Virus record (IMG/VR): IMGVR_UViG_3300009180_000124
Span: 1-33,264 of that record
Source of the DNA: a virus
Direction: 5' to 3' (one strand)
Length of the DNA stretch: 33,264 nt
The notes below the pieces were generated by a model. It saw only the letters and a list, made by a program, of their open reading frames with translations. It searched no databases and was not told where the DNA came from. Shown here in pieces: positions 8,173 to 14,754 of this stretch (the stretch's first letter is position 1; every line of letters starts with the position of its first letter). Position numbers and translations under genes: made by a program.

Positions 8173-9065
8173 CATTACCAAGTGGCGGGACAATTGCAGT
8201 TAGCAATATTAATCAAGAGATTGGACAATCTCCATCATACTCATCAGATTTGAGTTTTTTGAATGGTTTAATTGTTTCAGTTCAACGCCCCGCTACACCA
8301 AATTTGTCAGCATTCTATTCATTAACATATTTTCAAAACACTACTCAGGGCAACTGTAGTAATGGTAACTGCACTAGCAACTGTAACTGCGGAAACATTC
8401 AATGCACAAATTGTTATATTGCTGGCACTGTAAATTGCACAAACTGCGATTCTCAACAATGGTTGCAAAACAACTGTAATTGCGCGTGTACTTATAACTG
8501 CACTACTGGCTTAGTAAGCTATAACTGTAACTGTGCATGTAATTGCTCTAAGATCATCTGCGCTAAGCTTTATGAGTTTGGCTTAATGGATTCCAATATT
8601 TGGGCAGCAGATCAGGCATATGGTCGTTGGTTACGCCAAAAAGATAAAGCTGTATATCGTGGCTATGTACGCTGGGCTAGAATCGTTACTGCATGGATGG
8701 ATGGTAAAGGCCCTGATTATATGTTCTGGATTAAGGACGATAAGAAGCGTTCTTTAGCTCAGAAAGAAGCTATTACCAAAATGGCTATTGATATTGGAAC
8801 TCCTTGGTCTGAGCATATGGCTTGGCTCATGGGCGCGCGTCCACAAGATAATATGCGTGGAAACATTCTAATGACTATTGGTAAACCAATTTGCCGTTTT
8901 GTGGATATGTTGCCTAGAAACAACAAACGCAATCGCAAGCATCATATAGCAACGCTATATATCATGTGGGCATTATTTTTCCTTAGTAGCTGGACTGCTA
9001 GCGGAATTGTAATTATTAACAAATTTGTTACTAAAACTAAAAGCTTTATTTTAAAGGTGGCTTAA
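8169..9065 (+). CDS. Asn/Cys-repeat virion-like protein with C-terminal membrane helix (candidate modified substrate)
   Basis: A 298-residue four-part protein. Residues 1-55 (LPSGGTIAVSNINQEIGQ...) match a short N-terminal domain common in phage tail/structural proteins. Residues 62-126 are an Asn/Cys-rich segment with 16 cysteines, 13 of them preceded by Asn (NCNCGN, NCNCAC, NCNCACNC). Residues 127-248 start with KIIC131 and form a helical domain (DSNIWAADQAYGRWL..., TPWSEHMAWL, GKPICRF) that resembles the C-terminal region of other phage Cys-rich proteins. Residues about 261-284 are a hydrophobic membrane helix preceded by a basic RNNKRNRKHH stretch. It starts at ATGA, coupled to the radical SAM gene. 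I infer that the Asn-Cys segment is modified by the neighbouring enzymes. A plain disulfide- or metal-binding structural protein is the alternative. Confidence 0.85.
   Translation: MTLPSGGTIAVSNINQEIGQSPSYSSDLSFLNGLIVSVQRPATPNLSAFYSLTYFQNTTQGNCSNGNCTSNCNCGNIQCTNCYIAGTVNCTNCDSQQWLQNNCNCACTYNCTTGLVSYNCNCACNCSKIICAKLYEFGLMDSNIWAADQAYGRWLRQKDKAVYRGYVRWARIVTAWMDGKGPDYMFWIKDDKKRSLAQKEAITKMAIDIGTPWSEHMAWLMGARPQDNMRGNILMTIGKPICRFVDMLPRNNKRNRKHHIATLYIMWALFFLSSWTASGIVIINKFVTKTKSFILKVA
8352..8546 (+). repeat. degenerate Asn-Cys coding repeat
   Basis: Codons 62-126 of the gene, built from irregular AACTGY units (AACTGTAACTGC and variants). Spacing between NC pairs varies from 0 to about 8 residues, so it is low-complexity rather than a fixed-period repeat. 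Both Cys codons are used, which argues for selection on the protein rather than recent slippage. Confidence 0.85.
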
Positions 9066-9368
9066 ATGATGGATGTTACTGATACCGAACTATATCGTCA
9101 GCATATTGTTCACTACTTTGATACTCAGCTAGGGCATGACATTATTACCCTTTCTGAAAAAGACAAGTTTCGTTTATTTCAGATGTTGACTGATTATGCC
9201 GACATTTTAGAAACTATTTTTCATCCTGGCATTCCAATCTTGGAGCATATTTTAGAAAAGCCTGGATACGCAGCAGCAGCTCATCCACATGAAGGCATTA
9301 ATCACGATCACGAATGCGAGATTATTTGCCAATACGATCAGTGGAAAGCCAGTGTTCAAACAGCTTAA
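9066..9368 (+). CDS. small protein of unknown function in the radical SAM cassette
   Basis: A 100-residue protein whose ATG follows the previous stop with no gap (TAAATG), behind an AAGGTGG ribosome site; a second ATG lies one codon later. The first ~70 residues look helical and amphipathic (ELYRQHIVHYFD, KDKFRLFQMLTDYADILETIF). The C-terminal 30 residues carry a His/Cys/acid cluster (AHPHEGINHDHECEIIC) that could bind a metal. It lies between the candidate substrate and two hydroxylases. A chaperone, leader-binding or metal-delivery role is possible, but no family is recognised. Its 3' end overlaps the next gene. Confidence 0.7.
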   Translation: MMDVTDTELYRQHIVHYFDTQLGHDIITLSEKDKFRLFQMLTDYADILETIFHPGIPILEHILEKPGYAAAAHPHEGINHDHECEIICQYDQWKASVQTA

Positions 9369-9891
9369 CGGCACATTTGACGAAGTAAAGTATCAAGCTT
9401 TAGAAGAGCAGATATCTTACGGGTCAATGATTGACAATGAATTTCGTGGAATTCAATACCGCAATGTAGGCAACATTGTTGGTCTGGATTTTGCAAGCGT
9501 TATTCCAGAAGAATATCGCAAGCATTTTGTACTGTCTGTTATGCGCATAAATACACATGTGCCACCCCATACAGATAGCTGTATTAAGGTTAGCATAAAT
9601 GCGTATATAAAAACAGAAGCTTGTAGGACTGTATTTTATGATGTCAATCCTGATGCAAAACCGTATCAAATTAATAATCAAACCAATGGTGTGCTATACG
9701 AATACCGTGATCTAAAGCCAGTGGATTCATTTATTTCCAATCCTGGTGAGACATGGGTGTTAGATGTTACTAAGCCACATTCAGTAGAGCCATTAACTAA
9801 GTTTGACGAGCGTATTGCTATTGCATATGGCACGGCAGATTTTACTTATGATGAAGTATGCAAAATGCTAAAACAAACGGAAAGCCTTTAA
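9352..9891 (+). CDS. putative Fe(II)/2-oxoglutarate-dependent oxygenase (aspartyl/asparaginyl hydroxylase-like)
   Basis: A 179-residue protein from the GTG at 9352. The alternative ATG at 9289 would add 21 residues, has no ribosome site and would overlap the previous gene by 80 bases. The double-stranded beta-helix facial triad is visible: H73-T-D75 in PPHTDSCIKVSINAYI, then NPGETWVLDVTKPHSV with H143, and R154 in DERIAIAYG as the likely 2-oxoglutarate anchor. The order and spacing match the aspartyl/asparaginyl beta-hydroxylase type (PF05118-like). It ends at TAATG, overlapping a second hydroxylase. Expected chemistry is O2-dependent hydroxylation; the Asn-rich neighbour is the obvious but untested target. 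Confidence 0.75.
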   Translation: MFKQLNGTFDEVKYQALEEQISYGSMIDNEFRGIQYRNVGNIVGLDFASVIPEEYRKHFVLSVMRINTHVPPHTDSCIKVSINAYIKTEACRTVFYDVNPDAKPYQINNQTNGVLYEYRDLKPVDSFISNPGETWVLDVTKPHSVEPLTKFDERIAIAYGTADFTYDEVCKMLKQTESL

Positions 9892-10673
9892 TGTTTTATG
9901 AAGAATTGAACTGCTTAGATTTTGATGTATTTAAGTTGCGTGGTCATTTATACACGGATGTATTTCCATTGGGAAAGCAAATTATTCAGGGCGAAGAATA
10001 TGAAACAGCGTCTTATAACGGTTTTGGCGGTTGGTCTATTACTTCCCGTACTGGTGATTGGCGAGATGGCTGGGAGTTCTTTCAGAATGATGAAGGCGAA
10101 GCAATGGAAGTTTATTTTCCAAAAAACGACAACAATTACAAAGCACTAAAGTTTTTTAATATTGCCCATTCAATGGAACATAAGAACCCTACCCAAGCCT
10201 ATGTTGGTGAAATTGCTCGTGTTATAGATCAAATAGAAGCATTAGGGTTAACACCTAGAAGAGTTCGTGTTAGTTGTTTGAAAGCAGGATCTAAGTCTTT
10301 AGTCCACAAGGATGGTGATGAAAGCGAATACATGGCTCGTATTCATATTCCAATTATCACAAACTCAAAGTGCGTATTCATTTGCGACGGAATAAATTTA
10401 CACATGGAGGCTGGTAAGGCTTATATGGCATGGGTAAACAAATGGCATCAGATCCGCAATGACTCAGATGAGGATCGTTACCATATTATTATGGATGCAT
10501 ATGACACCAAAGGCGTATCTAAGGGGTTCAAATATGAAGGTGACATTAGCCAACTAGAAGCTCATGCAGAATCAATGCGCAAAGAAATTGACGCCTCAGT
10601 ATTAACTATTGAAGAAGCCAAAAGATTTGAGGCTGTACGCCAGTCTTTTGTAACCAATAAAGCAAAAAAATGA
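9891..10673 (+). CDS. aspartyl/asparaginyl beta-hydroxylase family Fe(II)/2-oxoglutarate oxygenase
   Basis: A 260-residue protein starting at the ATG of TAATG with GGAAAG upstream; an in-frame ATG at 9858 would lie inside the preceding gene and is disfavoured. The catalytic core is clear: H139-K-D141 (LVHKDGDES), the family's RIHIP strand (R150-I-H152-I-P), then GKAYMAWVNKWHQIRNDS with H186 as third iron ligand and R196 in DEDRYHIIMD for 2-oxoglutarate. The N-terminal ~120 residues appear to be a substrate-binding extension (GFGGWSITSRTGDWRDGW). The C-terminal 50 residues are a charged helix. It is followed by an ATGA overlap with the holin, so it is expressed with the lysis genes. The family is well supported; the substrate is inferred. 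Confidence 0.85.
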   Translation: MFYEELNCLDFDVFKLRGHLYTDVFPLGKQIIQGEEYETASYNGFGGWSITSRTGDWRDGWEFFQNDEGEAMEVYFPKNDNNYKALKFFNIAHSMEHKNPTQAYVGEIARVIDQIEALGLTPRRVRVSCLKAGSKSLVHKDGDESEYMARIHIPIITNSKCVFICDGINLHMEAGKAYMAWVNKWHQIRNDSDEDRYHIIMDAYDTKGVSKGFKYEGDISQLEAHAESMRKEIDASVLTIEEAKRFEAVRQSFVTNKAKK

Positions 10674-10861
10674 AAAGAGCAATAAGATCAAAAACAATAT
10701 GGTTTTCAATTGCATTGGCAGTATTTGGCGCAATTATGGATAGTTCACCCTATCTTGAAAGATTGTTAGAGCCACAATATTTTTCAATGTTTATGTTGTT
10801 TTTAGCAATATCTGTTGCAGTTCTTAGAATTTATACAATTCAACCGTTGGGTGAAAGATGA
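10670..10861 (+). CDS. holin
   Basis: A 63-residue protein with a basic N-terminus (KRAIRSKT), two hydrophobic segments (about residues 10-25 and 38-56) separated by a short acidic loop (SSPYLERLLEPQ), and a short charged tail. Its size and layout fit a two-helix phage holin. Start and stop are both ATGA overlaps with neighbours (10670-10673 and 10858-10861). Position directly before a spanin-like gene and an endolysin makes this the membrane-hole protein that times lysis. Confidence 0.82.
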   Translation: MKRAIRSKTIWFSIALAVFGAIMDSSPYLERLLEPQYFSMFMLFLAISVAVLRIYTIQPLGER

Positions 10862-11262
10862 ATATTCAATATATAGCTATTGGGGCTGTGATTATATTTT
10901 TTGCTGGATTTGGTTCTGGCTGGAAATATGAACATGGTAAATTTATGGAGTTTAAAACTGCCATAGAGGTAGTGGTAGCACAACAAGAAGCCAAAGTTGA
11001 AAGCATTACAAAACAACAAAAACTGGTAACTAAAGGAATAAAAGATGAACATGAAGCGAAGCTTACTGCTGTGCGTAATTACTATAAGTCTACAAGCGTG
11101 TGGAATAACTCCAGTAGCGGTAAAGTGCCAGGAATTTCCATTACCCCCAGCGCAACTGATGTTATCTCCTCCTACAATGAACTTGCTGGAAAATGTGCAG
11201 AAACAACGTTAATGCTGGTTGATTTACAAAAATGGCTTAATGAACAGGTTGGAATTAAATGA
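10858..11262 (+). CDS. Rz-like i-spanin
   Basis: A 134-residue protein with one N-terminal membrane anchor (about residues 5-21, IAIGAVIIFFAGFGSGW). A long Lys/Glu/Gln-rich, probably coiled-coil periplasmic region follows (about 28-75) and then a C-terminal domain with a single Cys (GKCAET). This matches inner-membrane spanins of Gram-negative phages. No embedded or overlapping outer-membrane lipoprotein (Rz1) with a clear lipobox was found. Coupled on both sides by ATGA overlaps. Confidence 0.72.
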   Translation: MNIQYIAIGAVIIFFAGFGSGWKYEHGKFMEFKTAIEVVVAQQEAKVESITKQQKLVTKGIKDEHEAKLTAVRNYYKSTSVWNNSSSGKVPGISITPSATDVISSYNELAGKCAETTLMLVDLQKWLNEQVGIK

Positions 11263-11846
11263 ATTCCGATCAATTGAGTAAACTTGGCATTGAAAGTAAA
11301 TGGTTAAAGCCATTGCAAGATACATTTGCCAAATATGAAATTAACACACCGCAAAGAAAAGCGGCTTTTATAGGACAATGCGCACATGAATCAAACAACT
11401 TTCGATCTTTGGAAGAGAACCTTCATTACTCTGCCAATGGACTTATGCGTACATGGCCCTCAAGATTTCCTGATTTTGATGTGGCTGAAAAATATGCTAA
11501 CAATCCAGAAAAAATTGCAAACAAAGTTTATGCTGGTCGTTTAGGAAATTACAACGACGGTGATGGCTGGAAATATCACGGCAGGGGTTTAATCCAACTT
11601 ACTGGTAGAGACAACTATAAGTCTTGTGGAGAAGCTTTGGGGCAGCCGTTACTAGACAAACCTGAAATTGTCTTGCAACCAGAGTATGCTGTTATGTCGG
11701 CAGGCTGGTTTTGGAATAGAAAACAATTAAATGCCTTGGCAGATGCCTCTGATTTTGATACCATGACAAAGCGTATTAATGGCGGTTTAATCGGCTTGGA
11801 TGACCGCAAAGCTAAAATTGCAAAAGCATTGACAGTACTAGGGTAA
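11259..11846 (+). CDS. endolysin, GH19 family (chitinase-like muramidase)
   Basis: A 195-residue protein with GH19 signatures: AAFIGQCAHESNNFRSLEEN carrying the candidate catalytic glutamates E44 and E53, NKVYAGRLGN, and GDGWKYHGRGLIQLTGRDNY in the substrate cleft. GH19 endolysins cleave the glycan strand of peptidoglycan. There is no signal peptide, membrane anchor or separate cell-wall-binding domain, so it depends on the holin for release. Length is normal for phage GH19 lysins. It closes the lysis module, coupled by ATGA to the spanin gene. Confidence 0.93.
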   Translation: MNSDQLSKLGIESKWLKPLQDTFAKYEINTPQRKAAFIGQCAHESNNFRSLEENLHYSANGLMRTWPSRFPDFDVAEKYANNPEKIANKVYAGRLGNYNDGDGWKYHGRGLIQLTGRDNYKSCGEALGQPLLDKPEIVLQPEYAVMSAGWFWNRKQLNALADASDFDTMTKRINGGLIGLDDRKAKIAKALTVLG

Positions 11847-11854
11847 ATCCGCAT

Positions 11855-13792
11855 ATGCCATTACAAAAACTACAATTTAGACCAGGAATCAATCGAGAAG
11901 GTACTGATTACAGTAACGAAGGCGGGTGGTATGACGGCGATAAAATTCGTTTTCGCTCTGGATTTCCTGAAAAAATTGGTGGCTGGACACGAATTACTAA
12001 CAGTCAATATCTAGGTGTAGCCAGAGCTTTATGGAATTGGGTTGATTTGGATGGATCAAACTATCTAGGTATTGGAACTAATATTAAGTATTACATTGAG
12101 CGTGGTGGTGACTATAACGACATTACCCCGTTTTCAACCATTCAAACTACTTTAGGCGCTCCATCAGGCCCGTTTACAGCAACAACTGGTTCAGCAACAA
12201 TTACCGTAACAGATGCAACATATAGTCCGATAATTGGAGACTATGTGGTGTTTTCTGGATCTGCAAGTCTTGGTGGTAATATTACCGGCGCAGTGCTAAA
12301 CCAAGAGTATATTGTAGCTACAACGCCTTCCTCTACAACATTTACTATTGAAGCCAAAGATCCATCTACGGGTTTACCAGTATTAGCATCTTCTGGAGAT
12401 ACGGCCAAAGGTGGAGCTGTTGTTACTGCTTCTTGGGAAGTGCCAACAGGATTAAACGTTTTTGTTAGAGGAAACGGATGGGGAGCAGGCCCGTGGGGTC
12501 GTGGTGGATGGGGATCTGGATATAGTTCTGGTATTGGTCAGCAATTGCGATTATGGTCAAATGATAATTTTGGTCAAGATTTGGTAATTGCTCCTCGTGG
12601 TGGTGGTCTTTACTATTGGGTGGCAGCTACAGGCGTATCTTTTCGTGCTGAATCTTTAAATCGTAGATCAACAACTTTGGGATATCAAGGGCAGTTTGTC
12701 CCAAATAAAACCAATCAAGTGTTAGCATCCGCGATTCAGCGATTTGTAATTGCATTGGGTGCAAATAGTTACGATCCAACAAATTCAAATACAGTCTTTG
12801 ATCCAATGTTGGTGCGTTGGTCAGATCAAGAAAATCCATATGACTGGGTTCCTACAGCAACCAACCAATCTGGTGAGTTCCGTTTGTCAAGTGGATCATA
12901 TGTAATGTCAGCCCGTGCCACCAGACAAGAAATATTGGTTTGGACTGATTCTGCTTTATATTCTATGCAGTATCTTGGGCCTCCTTATGTATGGGGTTTC
13001 AATATTCTGATGGATAACATATCTGTTATGTCTCCAAACTCAATGATTACGATTAATAACGTAACCTATTGGATGGGTGCTGATAAGTTCTACATGTATT
13101 CAGGTCGTGTTGAAACATTACCCTGCTCATTGCGTCAATACATTTTTGCCGATATTAACACCGATCAATCGTATCAAGTGTTTGCCGGTGGAAATGAAGG
13201 ATATAACGAAGTATGGTGGTTTTATGTTAGCTCTGAAAGTGTTGATAATGCCGTAGATAAGTATGTAATATATAACTACTTAGATAGGGTTTGGTATTAT
13301 GGAACAATGGCTCGCACTGCTTGGCTTGATACTGGTATTAGACCTTACCCAATGTCGGCAGATTATAATAATCGCTTGCTATACCAAGAATCTTCAGTGG
13401 ATGATGTATCAGGATTAACGCCAGAACCAATTAATGCATATGTTCAGTCATCTGATTTTGATATTGGAGATGGGCATAACTTTGGATTTGTATGGCGCAT
13501 TTTGCCAGATGTAAACTTTAACGGATCAACAGTTAATAACCCATTTGTTACGATGACAGTTAAGCCACGCCAGAATTCAGGAGCGCCTTATGGTGCGGCG
13601 GATAACCCACGAGTAACAAGTGCTGATAATTATGGCGAATCACGGGTTTACAATATTCAACAATTTGATGGTCAAGTGTACACACGTTTGCGTGGTCGCC
13701 AGCTTGCCTTTAGAATTGAATCTACTGGCCTTGGAACATCTTGGCAGTTAGGTAGTCCACGAATTGACATTAGAAATGATGGGCGCAGATAA
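11855..13792 (+). CDS. conserved phage virion structural protein
   Basis: A 645-residue protein opening PLQKLQFRPGINREGTDYSN, then GGWYDGDKIRFRSGFPEKIGGW, a signature shared by many environmental tailed phages. Repeated beta-rich units with LRLWSNDNFGQDLV, LVRWSDQENPYDW and VWTDSALYSMQY suggest a propeller-like fold; a Gly/Trp-rich loop lies near residues 206-228. The C-terminus (RGRQLAFRIES...GSPRIDIRNDG) looks like a distal beta domain. The start has only a distant AGGG site. It ends in TAATG with the collar gene. A tail-hub or head-tail stabilising role is possible, but the exact part is not determined. Confidence 0.75.
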   Translation: MPLQKLQFRPGINREGTDYSNEGGWYDGDKIRFRSGFPEKIGGWTRITNSQYLGVARALWNWVDLDGSNYLGIGTNIKYYIERGGDYNDITPFSTIQTTLGAPSGPFTATTGSATITVTDATYSPIIGDYVVFSGSASLGGNITGAVLNQEYIVATTPSSTTFTIEAKDPSTGLPVLASSGDTAKGGAVVTASWEVPTGLNVFVRGNGWGAGPWGRGGWGSGYSSGIGQQLRLWSNDNFGQDLVIAPRGGGLYYWVAATGVSFRAESLNRRSTTLGYQGQFVPNKTNQVLASAIQRFVIALGANSYDPTNSNTVFDPMLVRWSDQENPYDWVPTATNQSGEFRLSSGSYVMSARATRQEILVWTDSALYSMQYLGPPYVWGFNILMDNISVMSPNSMITINNVTYWMGADKFYMYSGRVETLPCSLRQYIFADINTDQSYQVFAGGNEGYNEVWWFYVSSESVDNAVDKYVIYNYLDRVWYYGTMARTAWLDTGIRPYPMSADYNNRLLYQESSVDDVSGLTPEPINAYVQSSDFDIGDGHNFGFVWRILPDVNFNGSTVNNPFVTMTVKPRQNSGAPYGAADNPRVTSADNYGESRVYNIQQFDGQVYTRLRGRQLAFRIESTGLGTSWQLGSPRIDIRNDGRR

Positions 13793-14715
13793 TGGCATTA
13801 AATAGTAACAATAATTCTCCATTACGCGCAACTAAATCGCCTAACTTGCCTATTGGCCCAGTTGATTACGATCAACGCTTTCAAGATCAGTTTAGTAATG
13901 CATTGCGTTTATATTTCAATCAAATTGACAACTTTACGCAAGCGGTAGTTAATCCTAATTTTGGATCTACTGCCAATAGGCCAATAAGCACGGAGCAGGC
14001 TCCTTTGCCTATAGGATCTCTTTATTTTGATACAGATGTATCAACATTGTTTTTATGGGATGGATCAAATTGGGTTCCAGCAACTCCTGCATCGTCATCA
14101 CCCGTAACTTCATTTAGTGCTGGCTCTACTGGATTAACGCCAAACTCACCTACTACTGGTCCGGTTACATTATCTGGAACATTAGGGATAGGAAATGGCG
14201 GAACAAACGCAACTACTGCAAACCAAGCCCGTATTAACTTAGGAATTTCTGAGGTTATTGCTGGAACTATCTCTATGTGGCCTACAGCGTCAGCCCCTAC
14301 TGGATACCTATTATGCAATGGAGCGTCTGTTGCTACAGCAACTTATCCAACATTATTTGCTGTAATTGGATACACATTTGGGGGTTCTGGAAGTTCCTTT
14401 TTGCTACCTAACTATACCAATCGGATGCCTTATGGAACTACTATAGGCGCAACAGGTGGTACGGCAGATGCAATCGTGGTAAGCCATACCCATACAGCAA
14501 CTGTTACTGACCCCGGACATTTACATACCGTAAATTTAGCAGTTGTAGTAAGTAGTTCGGACACCATTAACGGAAGTGGTGGCTTTCCAAGAGGTGCTGG
14601 AACTACATCAACAGCTACAACTGGAATTTCTGTAGCTAATAGTACAACAGGTGTAAGTGGCACAAATGCTAACTTGCCGCCTTACCTCGGTATTAACTTT
14701 ATCATCAAGACTTAA
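13792..14715 (+). CDS. phage tail collar domain protein
   Basis: A 307-residue protein. The N-terminal ~110 residues form an attachment region (PLPIGSLYFDTDVSTLFLWDG, a frequent virion motif). Residues ~160-305 are a tail-collar domain (PF07484 type): ISMWPTASAPTGYLLCNG, YPTLFAVIGYTFGG, FLLPNYTNRMPYG, then the His-rich VSHTHTATVTDPGHLHTV and LPPYLGINFIIKT at the end. The paired HTH/HLH motifs commonly bind metal in short tail-fibre receptor tips. Start is the ATG of TAATG. Likely a short tail fibre or collar component. Confidence 0.88.
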   Translation: MALNSNNNSPLRATKSPNLPIGPVDYDQRFQDQFSNALRLYFNQIDNFTQAVVNPNFGSTANRPISTEQAPLPIGSLYFDTDVSTLFLWDGSNWVPATPASSSPVTSFSAGSTGLTPNSPTTGPVTLSGTLGIGNGGTNATTANQARINLGISEVIAGTISMWPTASAPTGYLLCNGASVATATYPTLFAVIGYTFGGSGSSFLLPNYTNRMPYGTTIGATGGTADAIVVSHTHTATVTDPGHLHTVNLAVVVSSSDTINGSGGFPRGAGTTSTATTGISVANSTTGVSGTNANLPPYLGINFIIKT

Positions 14716-14754
14716 CATGATAAACTCTATTAACTTTATATTAAAGAGGCGTGT

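Noticed and set aside
8352-8546. AACTGY repeats as a DNA element (origin iterons or slippage tract)
   Set aside because: Spacing is irregular, codon choice varies and the frame is kept, so selection on the Asn-Cys protein sequence explains it better.
9289-9351. ATG at 9289 as start of the first hydroxylase
   Set aside because: No ribosome site and an 80-base overlap with the previous gene; GTG at 9352 gives a compact N-terminus and short overlap, although this is not certain.
10858-11262. embedded Rz1-like lipoprotein gene within or after the spanin gene
   Set aside because: No alternate-frame sequence with a signal peptide and lipobox cysteine was found by eye.
14712-14742. TTAACA ... TATATT resembling a sigma-70 promoter before the 505-residue virion gene
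   Set aside because: Spacing is 19 bases and transcription would start on or after the ribosome site, leaving no usable leader.
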